From: Amycolatopsis japonica
GTDB taxonomy: Bacteria > Actinomycetota > Actinomycetes > Mycobacteriales > Pseudonocardiaceae
NCBI RefSeq assembly: GCF_000732925.1
Contig: NZ_CP008953.1
Coordinates: forward strand, 4,774,001-4,838,000
DNA length: 64,000 nt
Reading direction: 5' to 3'
Each line of letters begins with the position of its first letter. Within the stretch, counting starts at the first letter, position 1. Shown here piece after piece: positions 17,621 to 26,537 of this stretch. The position numbers and the translations under genes were made by a program. A model generated the notes under the pieces. That model searched no databases. It saw nothing but the letters and a program-made list of their open reading frames with translations, and was not told the origin of the DNA.

Positions 17621-19249
17621 TCAGTTGTCCGAAAGGACGAGCTGCGCGCCCATCTCGCCGATCATGATGGCGGGCGCGTTGGTGTTGCCACCGGTGATCG
17701 ACGGCATGATCGAGGCGTCGCAGACCCGCAGGCCCTCGACCCCGCGGACCCTGAGGTCGGGACTCACGACCGCGAGCTCGTCCACGCCCATCCGGCAGGT
17801 GCCGACACCGTGGTAGACCGAGGTCGCGCGGTTCAGGATCGCGTCGCGCAGTTCCTGACCCTGCAGCGCTTTGCCCGGGTGCAGCTCCTCCTTGATCGAG
17901 CCGTTGAACGCCTTCGATGCGAAGATCTCGCGGACCATCTCCGAGCCCTCACCGAGCACCTCGAGATCGCCCGGATCGGACAGGTACTGCGGGTCGATGA
18001 GCGGCGCCGCCGTGGGATCGGCCGAAGCGAGACGCAGTGTGCCGCGGCTCCTCGGGTAGATCAGCGTCGTGAGCACGGTGAGCGCGGGCCGTTTGTCGAC
18101 GTCGTGGCGGATGGGCGCGTCCTGATTCGGCGTCACGTACGCCCACGGCAGGAGATGCAGCTGGAGGTCGGGCACCTCGGCGGCCTGGGAGGTCTTGAGG
18201 AAGGCGACCGCCTCGAAGACCGAGTTCGCCAGGAACGTCGTCCCGGGCCGCATCAGTTCGCTGACGAGGCCACGCGCGAAGTACGGCGGCGTGCCCCTGT
18301 TCTTGCTCGACGACGCGCGGAAGGTCAGCGCGTGGAACATGTGGTCGTGCAGGTTGTCCCCGACCGGCAGATCCGCGACGACGTCGATGCCGTGTTCCTT
18401 CAGGTGCTCGGCGTGCCCGATCCCGGACAGCATCAGCAACTGCGCGGATCCGACGAAGCCCGCCGAGAGGATGACCTCCTTGCCCGCGCGCAGGATGCGC
18501 TGCCCGCCGTTCGCGTCGACGACCTCGACACCGACGGCGCGGCCGTTCTCGATGACCACCTTCTTCGCCAGCACGCCGGACTGGACCTGCAGCGTGGCGG
18601 GCGCGAGATGGTGGATGTAACCGCGCGAGGCGCTGTAGCGCAGGCCGTCGGCGGCGTTCTGCTGCATCCGGCTGACACCCTCTTGGGACTCGGCGTTGTA
18701 GTCGTCGAGGATGTCGCAGCCGATCGCGTCGGCGGTCGCCTGGAGGAACTGGAGCGTGCCCTCCTGCGGGGTCTTGTTGCGGGTGACCCGGATCGGCCCG
18801 CCCGCACCGCGGAAGTCGTTCTCGCCGTCCTCGAAGTCCTCCATCCGCTTGTACGCGGCGTTGACGCTGTCGGCGTCCCAGCCCTTGTTGCCCTCGGCGG
18901 CCCAGGAGTCGAAGTTGGCGCGGTTGCCGCGCACGTAGACCATCCCGTTGATGGAGCTGGAGCCGCCGACCACCTTGCCGCGCGGCACCGGCATCCGGCG
19001 ATCGAGAACGTGTTTCTGCGGCACCGAGTAGTAGCCCCAGTCGAACGGCTTCTTGAGCTGGGGCACCGCGTGCATCGGGCCGACCAGACCCGGCTTCTTG
19101 ACGAGCATCTTCTCGTCCGTCTTACCCGCTTCGAGCAGGATCACGCTGGCCCCGGCCTCCGCCAGCCTGCCCGCGATCGCGGCGCCCGAGCTGCCCGATC
19201 CGACGACCACGTAGTCGGCCTCGTCGCCGCGCGCAGCCCTGTTCGCCAT
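17621..19249 (-). CDS. GMC-family FAD-dependent oxidoreductase (choline dehydrogenase-like)
   Basis: The protein is 542 residues from the ATG at 19249, which follows GAGGAG by 7 bases; an earlier in-frame start at 19270 is less well placed. The N-terminal FAD motif is VVVGSGSSGAAIAGRL, the GMC signature is GKVVGGSSSINGMVYVRG, and the C-terminal active-site histidine is in YHGVGTCRMG with the partner Asn in NTNAPAIMIGE. It oxidises a primary or secondary alcohol. It heads an operon with the aldehyde dehydrogenase. The upstream KstR-like site suggests sterol or related lipid catabolism rather than choline. Confidence 0.9.
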   Translation of the reverse strand: MANRAARGDEADYVVVGSGSSGAAIAGRLAEAGASVILLEAGKTDEKMLVKKPGLVGPMHAVPQLKKPFDWGYYSVPQKHVLDRRMPVPRGKVVGGSSSINGMVYVRGNRANFDSWAAEGNKGWDADSVNAAYKRMEDFEDGENDFRGAGGPIRVTRNKTPQEGTLQFLQATADAIGCDILDDYNAESQEGVSRMQQNAADGLRYSASRGYIHHLAPATLQVQSGVLAKKVVIENGRAVGVEVVDANGGQRILRAGKEVILSAGFVGSAQLLMLSGIGHAEHLKEHGIDVVADLPVGDNLHDHMFHALTFRASSSKNRGTPPYFARGLVSELMRPGTTFLANSVFEAVAFLKTSQAAEVPDLQLHLLPWAYVTPNQDAPIRHDVDKRPALTVLTTLIYPRSRGTLRLASADPTAAPLIDPQYLSDPGDLEVLGEGSEMVREIFASKAFNGSIKEELHPGKALQGQELRDAILNRATSVYHGVGTCRMGVDELAVVSPDLRVRGVEGLRVCDASIMPSITGGNTNAPAIMIGEMGAQLVLSDN

Positions 19250-19280
19250 GTCCGCTCCTCGGTCGCCCACCGTGCAGAAC

Positions 19281-19294
19281 TGTAACCTGTTCTA
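19281..19294. promoter_or_regulatory. KstR-like operator upstream of the GMC gene
   Basis: TGTAACCTGTTCTA fits the published KstR consensus TnnAACnnGTTnnA at all defined positions on both strands. It lies 32 bases upstream of the GMC start codon, embedded in a longer AGAAC...GTTCT arrangement. KstR is the TetR-type repressor of actinobacterial sterol catabolism; related TetR proteins bind similar sites. Confidence 0.6.
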
Positions 19295-19365
19295 GTTCTG
19301 TCACCGTATAGCGAGACCGGCCGGTTCCGCAACGGGCCGTCGCTCCCCGGCCGGCCTTCGAGACC

Positions 19366-20205
19366 TCAGCGCAGCGGTTCGAGCGCCTTCGCGAGCGGCT
19401 CCAGCACGGCGGGGGTGTGCGGCGGCGGCAAGTAGATGATCGCCAGGTCGAGCCCCACTTCACCGAGTGCTTCGGCCTCCGCGGCCACCTTCGCGTAGTC
19501 ACCGTCCGCGCCGAGGCGGACGTGCGAGGACAGGGTGATCTCCTTCGGATCCCGGCCGATGTCCGCGCAGTGCCGGTGCAGCACCTCTCGCTTGTGCGCG
19601 AACTCCTCCGGCGTGCCGCCGACGAAGTTCCAGTGCTGGGCGTACTTCGCGGTCGTACGCAGGGTCCGCTTCTCGCCGCTGCCACCGATGCAGATCGGCG
19701 GATGCGGCTTCTGCACGCCCTTGGGTTCACAGCGGGCGTCGGTCAGCTGGTAGTGCTCGCCCTGGAAGCTGGTGGTCTCCTGGGTCAGCAGGCCGACGAG
19801 GACCTCGCAGGCCTCCTCGAAGCGGTCACTGCGCTCCTTGATGGTGCCCAGCTCCATGCCGTACGCGCCGGATTCCTCTTCGTTCCAGCCCGCGCCGACG
19901 CCGAACTCCAGCCGTCCGCCGGAAACGATGTCCAGTGTCGCGGCCATGTTCGCGAGCAGCGCGGGGTGACGGTAGTGGATCCCGCTGACCAGCGTGCCCA
20001 CCCGGAGCCGTTTCGTGGCCTGCGCGAGCGCGGTGAGCGTCACCCACCCTTCCAGGCAGGGGCCGGTCGAATCCGAGAAAATGGGATAGAAGTGATCGAA
20101 GGTCCAGCCCGATTCGAAGAGTTCGATCTCGTCGGCGGCCTGCCAGACGGCGAGCATGTCGGACCAAACGGTGTCCTGCGGCGAAGTCTTGATGGCGAAT
20201 CGCAT
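19366..20205 (-). CDS. LLM-class F420-dependent oxidoreductase
   Basis: The 279-residue TIM-barrel protein is of the luciferase-like monooxygenase superfamily, F420-dependent branch (WTFDHFYPI, LVSGIHYRHPALLANMA, VSGGRLEFGVGAGWNEEE). Such enzymes transfer hydride to or from F420 or use FMN; the substrate is unknown. It starts 44 bases after the CoA-transferase stop on the same strand and is likely the third gene of the acyl-CoA dehydrogenase operon, so it may act on a CoA-bound or released acid in the same pathway. Confidence 0.85.
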   Translation of the reverse strand: MRFAIKTSPQDTVWSDMLAVWQAADEIELFESGWTFDHFYPIFSDSTGPCLEGWVTLTALAQATKRLRVGTLVSGIHYRHPALLANMAATLDIVSGGRLEFGVGAGWNEEESGAYGMELGTIKERSDRFEEACEVLVGLLTQETTSFQGEHYQLTDARCEPKGVQKPHPPICIGGSGEKRTLRTTAKYAQHWNFVGGTPEEFAHKREVLHRHCADIGRDPKEITLSSHVRLGADGDYAKVAAEAEALGEVGLDLAIIYLPPPHTPAVLEPLAKALEPLR

Positions 20206-20249
20206 GATCTTGATCGTAAACCTGGAGTTCCTCCAGTCGCTCCCGCAAT

Positions 20250-21416
20250 TCAGCGGGCGATGCCACGGCGAAGATAATCGTCGGCGTCCACTCCGGACTC
20301 GACGAGCAACGCGTGCGTGTGCTCGCCCAACGCCGGGACGTCACCCATGCACGCCTCGAAATCGTCGAACGTCACCGGCGGCAGCAGCGCGTCGATCCGG
20401 GCGAATTCGGTGCCGACCTTGCGCCAGCGATCGCGCGCCCGGAGCTGAGGATGGTCGGCGACCTGGCCGACATCCTTGAGTTGGGCGGCGGGCACCCCGG
20501 CCGCCGCGAGCCGGTCGTCGAGTTCGCTGTTGGACCACAGCGAGGTCTTCGCGGCGACAGCGGCGTCGCATTCCGCGCGGTGGGCGACCCGCTGGACGTT
20601 GGTGGTGAAACGCGGGTCGTCGGCGAGTTCGGGCGCGTCGAGGACGTCGGTGACGAGCGTGCGCCAACCCGAGTCGTTCTGGACGCCGATGAGCATCTGA
20701 CCGTCGCGCGTGGGGAAGGCGTCGTACGGCGCGATCGAACTGTGGCTCAGTCCCATTCGCTCGGGCTCGGTGCCGGCGTACATCCGGGTGTTGAGCGCGT
20801 ATCCCATCCATTCGACGGTGGCTTCCAGCATCGAGACCTCGATCGTCGCGCCTTCACCGGTGCGCCAGCGGCGCAGCAACGCCGCCAGCACCGCCTGCGC
20901 GCAGTACATGCCCGAGGCGATGTCGGCGGTCGGGATGCCGGTCTTCGCCGGCGCGTCCGGGGTGCCGGTGATCGCGATGAGCCCGGCCTCGGCCTGGACC
21001 AGCATGTCGTAGGCCTTGCGCCGCTCCATCGGCCCGCCCGCGCCGAACCCGGACAGGTTCACCACGACCAGCTCGGGGTGATCCGCCCGCAGATCACCGA
21101 AACCGAGCCGCTCCGCCGCGCCGGGCGCGAGGTTCTGCACGAACACGTCGGCCTTCGCGACCAGCCGCCGGACGACGTCACGGCCCTCGCCGGTCTTGAG
21201 GTCGACGGCGAGCGATTCCTTGCCCCGGTTGAGCCAGACGAAATGCGCGCCGCTGCCGTGCACGGCGTGGTCGTACGCGCGGGCGAAATCCCCGCCGTCG
21301 ACACGTTCGACCTTGATCACCCGCGCGCCGAGGTCGGCGAGGTTGCGGGTGGCCAGCGGCGCGGCTACGGCCTGTTCGACGGCGACGACGGTGACCCCGT
21401 CGAGTGGCCGCGTCAT
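20250..21416 (-). CDS. Family III CoA-transferase (CaiB/BaiF)
   Basis: The 388-residue enzyme moves CoA from one acyl donor to another acid. It has the N-terminal family motif VVAVEQAVAAPLATRNLADL, an Arg/Asp region IKVERVDGGDF, and the probable catalytic aspartate in KAYDMLVQAEAGL near residue 170. It overlaps the upstream acyl-CoA dehydrogenase by ATGA (21413-21416), showing translational coupling. The pair is a common way to activate and then desaturate an acid without an ATP-dependent ligase. Confidence 0.9.
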   Translation of the reverse strand: MTRPLDGVTVVAVEQAVAAPLATRNLADLGARVIKVERVDGGDFARAYDHAVHGSGAHFVWLNRGKESLAVDLKTGEGRDVVRRLVAKADVFVQNLAPGAAERLGFGDLRADHPELVVVNLSGFGAGGPMERRKAYDMLVQAEAGLIAITGTPDAPAKTGIPTADIASGMYCAQAVLAALLRRWRTGEGATIEVSMLEATVEWMGYALNTRMYAGTEPERMGLSHSSIAPYDAFPTRDGQMLIGVQNDSGWRTLVTDVLDAPELADDPRFTTNVQRVAHRAECDAAVAAKTSLWSNSELDDRLAAAGVPAAQLKDVGQVADHPQLRARDRWRKVGTEFARIDALLPPVTFDDFEACMGDVPALGEHTHALLVESGVDADDYLRRGIAR

Positions 21417-22570
21417 GCTTTCTTCTTCTCGGCCCGCACCAGCCCACCGCCGATGATCAACCGCTGGATTTCGCTCGTGCCCTCGTACAGCCGCATCAAC
21501 CGGACGTCCCGGTAGATCCGCTCGACCGCGACCTCGCGCATGTAGCCGCTCCCGCCGTGGACCTGCACCGCGAGATCTGCGGCCTTGCCCGCCATCTCGG
21601 TGCAGAACAGTTTCGCCGCCGACGGCGCGATCCGCCGGTCCTCCCCCGTCACATACGCCCGCGCGGCCTCACGGGCGAGCGCGCGACCGGCGAGCACACC
21701 GGTCTGCTGATCGGCCAGCATCGCTTGCACCAGCTGGAAATCCCCGATCGGCGTACCGCCCTGGGTGGCCGACGCGGCATACGCGACCGACTCGTCCAAC
21801 GCCCGCTGCGCCGTCCCGACCGCGAGGCCCGCCATGTGGATCCGGCCGCGCGCCAACGACGTCATCGCCGCCTTGTAGCCGACTTCGCCGTCTCCGCCGA
21901 CCAGCGCCTCGGGCCCGACGCGAACCTGCGAGAACGTCACGTCCGCGGTCCGCGAACCCTCTTGCCCCATCTTGGCGTCCTTCGCCCCGACCGTGATGCC
22001 CGGCGCGTCGGCGGGCACGAGGAACACCGCGATCCCGGTGTCCGTCCGCGCGAACACCACGAACAGGCCGGCCTCGGTGGCGTTGGTGATGAACTGCTTC
22101 CCGCCGTCGATCACCCAGCCGTCACCGTCCGGCTTCGCACTGGTCCGCAACCCGGCCGGATTCGACCCCGCGCCCGGCTCGGTCAACGCGAACGACGCGA
22201 CGACCTCACCTGACGCGATCCCCGGCAGCCACCGGGCCTGTTGTTCCCGGGTGCCGAAACCGACCAGCACCTGCCCGGCGATCCCGTTGTTCGTGCCGAA
22301 CATCGACCGCAGCGCCAGCGACGTGTACCCCAGCGCCATCGCGACCTCGACGTCCTGCACCAGGTCGAGGCCGAGCCCGCCCCACTCCTGGGGGATCGCG
22401 TACCCGAACAGTCCCATCTCCGCGGCCTGCGCCCGCAGATCCGCCGGAATGGCGTCCGTGTTCATGATCTCCAGCTCACGGGGCATCACCCGGGTGCGCA
22501 CGAAATCGCTGATCTGGCTGAGAACGTCCGCGAACACGTCGTCGGGGACGTCGGGGTTGCCGGTGTACAT
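21413..22570 (-). CDS. Acyl-CoA dehydrogenase
   Basis: The protein is 385 residues from the ATG at 22570 (preceded by TGAGGGC); an in-frame GTG 12 codons upstream lies inside an inverted repeat and is less likely. It is a flavoprotein that introduces an alpha-beta double bond in an acyl-CoA. Motifs are FALTEPGAGSNPAGLRT and FITNATEAG in the middle domain and LYEGTSEIQRLIIG at the end, which contains the catalytic glutamate position. It is the first gene of the operon with the CoA transferase and LLM oxidoreductase. Confidence 0.92.
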   Translation of the reverse strand: MYTGNPDVPDDVFADVLSQISDFVRTRVMPRELEIMNTDAIPADLRAQAAEMGLFGYAIPQEWGGLGLDLVQDVEVAMALGYTSLALRSMFGTNNGIAGQVLVGFGTREQQARWLPGIASGEVVASFALTEPGAGSNPAGLRTSAKPDGDGWVIDGGKQFITNATEAGLFVVFARTDTGIAVFLVPADAPGITVGAKDAKMGQEGSRTADVTFSQVRVGPEALVGGDGEVGYKAAMTSLARGRIHMAGLAVGTAQRALDESVAYAASATQGGTPIGDFQLVQAMLADQQTGVLAGRALAREAARAYVTGEDRRIAPSAAKLFCTEMAGKAADLAVQVHGGSGYMREVAVERIYRDVRLMRLYEGTSEIQRLIIGGGLVRAEKKKA

Positions 22571-22595
22571 GCCCTCACTATCGATCACCGTCCGG

Positions 22596-22625
22596 GCGAG
22601 GTCCACACCCTCGGGTGGACCTCGC
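22596..22625. promoter_or_regulatory. Perfect 11-bp inverted repeat in a divergent promoter region
   Basis: gcgaggtccac (22596-22606) and gtggacctcgc (22615-22625) flank an 8-base spacer, upstream of the acyl-CoA dehydrogenase and of the small secreted gene. An 11-base direct repeat, gatcaccgtcc, brackets it (22583-22593 and 22648-22658). It could be an operator or, as RNA, a hairpin in a 5' leader. Confidence 0.45.
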
Positions 22626-22670
22626 CGCGGGACCTACCGGAGATGTTGATCACCGTCCTAACGTCGAACC

Positions 22671-23015
22671 ATGCGTACACGAACCGCTTTCCTTTCCCTT
22701 GTCAGCGCCGTCGCCCTGTGCTTCACGATTCCGGCGGTGGCCTCCGCGGCCGACGGCGAATTCACCTACCGCTACTACGACGAAGACGAAGAAATCCAGG
22801 TCGGCACCCTGGTGGATCCGGACGACGGCGAATGCATCGAAATACCCGAAATAGCCGACTGGGACGTCGACGCGTTCCGTCCGCGGAACGACACCGACTC
22901 GACCGCCGTGGTGTTCCTGGACGACGACTGCTCGAGCGACTCCTACTTCTCGCTTCGCCCGAACGGCGGCCGGGGCTCGGACAGACTTCTCTTCCGCTCG
23001 GTCATCTTCAGTTAG
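22671..23015 (+). CDS. Small secreted acidic protein, function unknown
   Basis: The 114-residue protein has a signal peptide (MRTRTAFLSLVSAVALCFTI, probable cleavage after VASA). The mature part is strongly acidic (YYDEDEE, DPDDGE) with two cysteines (CIEIP and DDDCSSD) that may pair. It has no recognised domain. There is no clear Shine-Dalgarno sequence in front of the ATG, so it may be leaderless. The next secreted gene begins 52 bases downstream on the same strand. Confidence 0.65.
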   Translation: MRTRTAFLSLVSAVALCFTIPAVASAADGEFTYRYYDEDEEIQVGTLVDPDDGECIEIPEIADWDVDAFRPRNDTDSTAVVFLDDDCSSDSYFSLRPNGGRGSDRLLFRSVIFS

Positions 23016-23067
23016 GCCGAGCGGCCGTCGACACCGCGGTCCGCGCGGCGAAAGATGAGCCGCGGGG

Positions 23068-24450
23068 GTGGTCGTCGTGGCACGACGTGGACTTGTCTTC
23101 CTGGCCCTGCTCACGATCTTTCTGGGGCTGATGGTTCCCCGTGCCTCGGCCGACTGCCCGGTCGCCAGGTACGAGGGCGACCTCGAAGGCGCACGCTATC
23201 TGGTGCTGGTGCCGGAAAACTGGAACGGCACGCTCGTGCTGTGGAGCCACGGGATGTACTCCGTGGCGTATCCGGAACCCGATCGGATCGCGCTGACGTC
23301 ACAGCCCGCGACCGAGTCTTTCCTGCTGGCGCAGGGATACGCCTTGGCCGCGTCCCAGTATCGGACCGTGCGTGGCTGGTCGATCGAGGAGGCGCTGACC
23401 GACCAGACCCGGTTGCACGACTGGTTCACCCACACGATCGGCCCGCCGCGACGCACCATCGCGGCGGGCGAATCGGTGGGCGCGATCACCGCGACCCTGC
23501 TCATCGAGCGGAACCCGCGCCGGTTCGACGGCCTGATGACCTTCTGCGGCACCCTCGCCGGCGGGGCCGCGCACTGGAATTCGTCGCTCGATGTCGGGTA
23601 CGCGCTGAACACGCTGCTCGACGCACGGCTGCAGCTGGTGCGGATCACCGATCCCGCGGCCAACGTGGGCAGATTCGTCGACGTGGCGCAGGCCGCCACC
23701 GCGAATCCGGGAGGCAGGGCGCGGCTCGCGCTGGCGAACGCGCTGGCCGAGATCCCAGGCTGGCTGGACGCCACGCAGCCCCGCCCGCAGGACGTCGCGG
23801 ATCAGGTTTTCTGGCAGGGCGTCTGGGATCGCTTCTACCGCGCGGGAGCGTTCGGGATCGACCGGGTCGCGCTGGAACAACGGGCCGGCGGCAACCCGAG
23901 CTGGAACGTGGGCGTCGACTACCGGCGGATCCTGGCGAAGTCCGGCGAACGGACTCTGGTGGAACGCGCCTACGCGGAGGCGGGGCTCGACCTCGGCGCC
24001 GATCTCGACCGGCTGGCGAAGGCGCCCCGGATCACTCCGGATCCGGCCGCGTCCGCCTATCTGGCCCGCTTCGGGCTGCCGCTGGGTCGCACGCCGGTCC
24101 CGGTGCTGACCATGCACACCGTCGCGGACGGCACCGCACCCGCGGCGCACGAACGCGCCTACGCCGACCGAGTGGGGCCGGGCGACGAACTCCGTCAGCT
24201 GTTCGTGAACCGCGCAGGTCACTGTGTGTTCACCGCGTCCGAGGAGATCACCGCCCTGCGCACGCTGGAACGGCGGCTGGACAGTGGAGATTGGCCGTCG
24301 ACCCGCCCGGCGACGCTCAACGCCGAAGCAGGCACGCTCGCCCCGGAACACCAGACGATCTTCGACATCGTGCGGGAAGCCCGGGTGACGACCACGCCGG
24401 CGTTCGCGCGGCATTCGCCTCCCCCGTATCCGAGGACGCTGCCGTTCTAA
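23068..24450 (+). CDS. Secreted alpha/beta-hydrolase
   Basis: The 460-residue protein has a signal peptide (FLALLTIFLGLMVPRASA). The start is GTG at 23068 or 23077; neither has an obvious ribosome site. The fold cues are LVLWSHGM (oxyanion region), the nucleophile elbow GESVGA near residue 140, an acid region LTMHTVADG and the late histidine GHCVFTA. This arrangement fits an esterase/lipase-like or tannase/feruloyl-esterase-like secreted hydrolase; no substrate can be assigned. Its last 4 bases overlap the convergent pseudo-protease gene. Confidence 0.75.
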   Translation: MVVVARRGLVFLALLTIFLGLMVPRASADCPVARYEGDLEGARYLVLVPENWNGTLVLWSHGMYSVAYPEPDRIALTSQPATESFLLAQGYALAASQYRTVRGWSIEEALTDQTRLHDWFTHTIGPPRRTIAAGESVGAITATLLIERNPRRFDGLMTFCGTLAGGAAHWNSSLDVGYALNTLLDARLQLVRITDPAANVGRFVDVAQAATANPGGRARLALANALAEIPGWLDATQPRPQDVADQVFWQGVWDRFYRAGAFGIDRVALEQRAGGNPSWNVGVDYRRILAKSGERTLVERAYAEAGLDLGADLDRLAKAPRITPDPAASAYLARFGLPLGRTPVPVLTMHTVADGTAPAAHERAYADRVGPGDELRQLFVNRAGHCVFTASEEITALRTLERRLDSGDWPSTRPATLNAEAGTLAPEHQTIFDIVREARVTTTPAFARHSPPPYPRTLPF

Positions 24451-25106
24451 GGTCCGGCGAGGATCGTCAGCCCGTAGGCCGACAGGATCCGGTTGATCGG
24501 GACGAAGTAGGTGGAGCCGCCGCTCGAGCAGTTGCCGCTGCCACCGATCAGCACGCCCTGCGCCTGTGTCCCGCTGACGAACGGTCCGCCGTTGTCCCCC
24601 GGCTCGGCGCAGACGGAAGTCCGGGTCAAACCGGTCAGCGTTCCCTCCGGGAAGCTGATCGACACGTTCTTCGCCTGAATGGTGCCGCAGTGCCAGCCCG
24701 TGGTCGCGCCGTACCTGCACACCGACGCGCCGACCGGGGCCTCGACCGACCCGGTGATCGTCACGCGGGGCTGGGTGGGCGGAATCGAGCCCACCAGCCG
24801 CCAGTCGGTCGTGTTGGTCACCCGGATGACGATCGCGCCAGTCGGCGGGGTCTGGGCGCCCACGACCACCCCGACCACCCGGCCGGCGCTGCGGATCGTG
24901 TCACCGGGCTTGCCGCAAGCCGAACTCGCGATCAGGTAGCCGGTCTTTCCCGAGACGGCGGCGAACCCAGCTGTGCACCGCGTCGCGGCGCTGCTCTGCA
25001 ACACGCTCCCGCCGCCGAGTGGGGCGGGAGCGCTCGCTTGCGCGGTCGACGGCAGGGCCAGGCCGAGGGCCAGGACCAGGCAGGACAGGGATCGGGGCAG
25101 TCGCAC
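24447..25106 (-). CDS. Secreted S1 (streptogrisin/alpha-lytic type) pseudo-protease
   Basis: The 219-residue protein is a secreted chymotrypsin-fold protein with a signal peptide (residues 1-25), a GTG start and GGAGG upstream. The fold and cysteine pattern match streptogrisin-like S1 peptidases: RCTAGF, a TGY...C segment, GWHCG and PGDNGGP. None of the three catalytic residues is present. The residue before Cys64 is Ala63 where TAGHC has His, the ND motif is replaced by TG near residue 90, and GDSGGP has become GDNGGP (Asn172). It is therefore very unlikely to be a protease; a binding or inhibitory role is inferred. Confidence 0.75.
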   Translation of the reverse strand: MRLPRSLSCLVLALGLALPSTAQASAPAPLGGGSVLQSSAATRCTAGFAAVSGKTGYLIASSACGKPGDTIRSAGRVVGVVVGAQTPPTGAIVIRVTNTTDWRLVGSIPPTQPRVTITGSVEAPVGASVCRYGATTGWHCGTIQAKNVSISFPEGTLTGLTRTSVCAEPGDNGGPFVSGTQAQGVLIGGSGNCSSGGSTYFVPINRILSAYGLTILAGP

Positions 25107-25182
25107 GGGACCCTCCGATGGCCGGGGATGTCCCGATCGTAACGAGCGGAACGCCCCGGCCCATCCGCCGAACCGCGCATTC

Positions 25183-26244
25183 TCAGCGCCAGCCGAGCTC
25201 CGGCGCCACGTGGGTGAGGATGCTCTCCAGCACGTGCGCGTTGTACTCGACGCCGAGCTGGTTCGGGATGGTGAGAAGCAGGGTGTCCGCGGCTTCGATC
25301 GCCTCGTCCTCCTTGAGCGCCCGCACCAGCTCGTCCGGCTCGGCGGCGTACGACCGGCCGAAGATCGCCCTGGTCGTCTCGTCGATCATGCCGACCTGAT
25401 CCCGCGAGTCCCGGTCACGCCCGAAATACGCCCGGTCCAGGTCGTTCGTCAACGCGAAGATGCTGCGGCTGACCGACACCCGCGGCTCACGCGAGTGACC
25501 GGCCTCCTTCCAGGCTTCGCGGTAGGCCTCGATCTGCTTGCGCTGCTGGACGTGCAGCGGCTCCCCCGTCTCATCGTCCTTGAGCGTGGAACTCTGCAGG
25601 TTCATGCCCTGCTCCGCCGCCCACACCGCGGTCGCGTTGGAGCTGGATCCCCACCAGATCCGCTCGCGCAACCCCTCCGAGTACGGCTCGAGCCGCAGCA
25701 ACCCCGGCGGATTGGCGAACATCGGCCGCGGATTCGGCTGCGCGAACCCCTCGCCCTCGAGCAGCTTCAGGAAGACCTCGGTGCGCTGCCGGGCCATGTC
25801 GGCCGCGGTCTGCCCCTCCGCCGGCCCGTACCCGAAGTACCGCCAGCCGTCGATCACCTGCTCCGGAGATCCCCGACTGACCCCGAGCTGGAGCCTGCCG
25901 CGGGAGATGAGGTCGGCGGCGCCCGCCTCCTCGGCCATGTACATCGGGTTCTCGTAGCGCATGTCGATCACGCCGGTACCGATCTCGATCTTCGACGTCC
26001 GGGCCCCGATCGCCGACAGCAACGGGAACGGACTCCCCGCCTGCCGCGCGAAGTGATGCACCCGGAAGTACGCGCCGTCCACGCCGAGCTCCTCGGCCGC
26101 GACCGCCAAGTCGATCGACTGATGCAGGAAGTCGGCCGCGGACCGCGTCTCGGAGTGCGCGCTCGGTGACCAGTGGCCGAAGGACAGGAAACCAATCTTC
26201 TTCACGCCCGTGTAAGCGCCCAGCGCCCGGCTTTGATTCCCCAC
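25183..26244 (-). CDS. LLM-class flavin-dependent oxidoreductase
   Basis: The protein is 353 residues from a GTG at 26244; a second GTG at 26205 (VKKIGFLSFGHW) gives an equally plausible N-terminus. It is a bacterial luciferase-like TIM barrel with AEELGVDGAYFRVHHF, IGTGVIDMRYENPMYMAEE and a C-terminal helical region (DELVRALKEDEAIEAADTLL). It probably uses FMNH2 or F420; the substrate is unknown. It is transcribed alone, with the tRNA-Leu gene next to it on the other strand. Confidence 0.85.
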   Translation of the reverse strand: MGNQSRALGAYTGVKKIGFLSFGHWSPSAHSETRSAADFLHQSIDLAVAAEELGVDGAYFRVHHFARQAGSPFPLLSAIGARTSKIEIGTGVIDMRYENPMYMAEEAGAADLISRGRLQLGVSRGSPEQVIDGWRYFGYGPAEGQTAADMARQRTEVFLKLLEGEGFAQPNPRPMFANPPGLLRLEPYSEGLRERIWWGSSSNATAVWAAEQGMNLQSSTLKDDETGEPLHVQQRKQIEAYREAWKEAGHSREPRVSVSRSIFALTNDLDRAYFGRDRDSRDQVGMIDETTRAIFGRSYAAEPDELVRALKEDEAIEAADTLLLTIPNQLGVEYNAHVLESILTHVAPELGWR

Positions 26245-26425
26245 TCTCCGTAGCCTCCGGTCACACTACGCACTTTTAGCCTTCGACCTGGGAGAACTTG
26301 CCACCCTGACGCCACGAGAGCTTCCGGAGGGTAACCGATCATGGTCTCAATGTAGGTCTGCGTGACTATACGTACCCCCCTGATTGAGGCCTCCCAGGCG
26401 ACGTATACTCTTCTCACATCAGCAA

Positions 26426-26509
26426 GTCCGAGTGGCGGAATGGCAGACGCGCTAGCTTGAGGTGCTAGTGTCCTTAACGGACGTGGGGGTTCAAGTCCCC
26501 CCTCGGACA
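26426..26509 (+). tRNA. tRNA-Leu (anticodon GAG)
   Basis: A perfect 7-bp acceptor stem joins GTCCGAG (26426) to CTCGGAC (26502-26508), with discriminator A at 26509. The anticodon stem CTAGC/GCTAG holds loop TTGAGGT (anticodon GAG at 26459-26461). A long variable arm (TGTCC...GGACG) marks it as class II, and the T-arm has GGTTCAAGT. CC follows but the terminal A of CCA is not encoded. Its 3' end is the probable integration site of the island that follows. Confidence 0.95.
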
Positions 26510-26511
26510 CC
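26499..26511 (+). other. Attachment-site core at the tRNA-Leu 3' end (site A)
   Basis: cccctcggacacc at the end of the tRNA recurs exactly at 33267-33279, partly at 36084-36096, and as 11 of 13 bases at 47862-47872. This makes it the likely original attB/attL core. Confidence 0.7.
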
Positions 26512-26537
26512 GCTTTAGATGAGATCTCACCAGTTGC

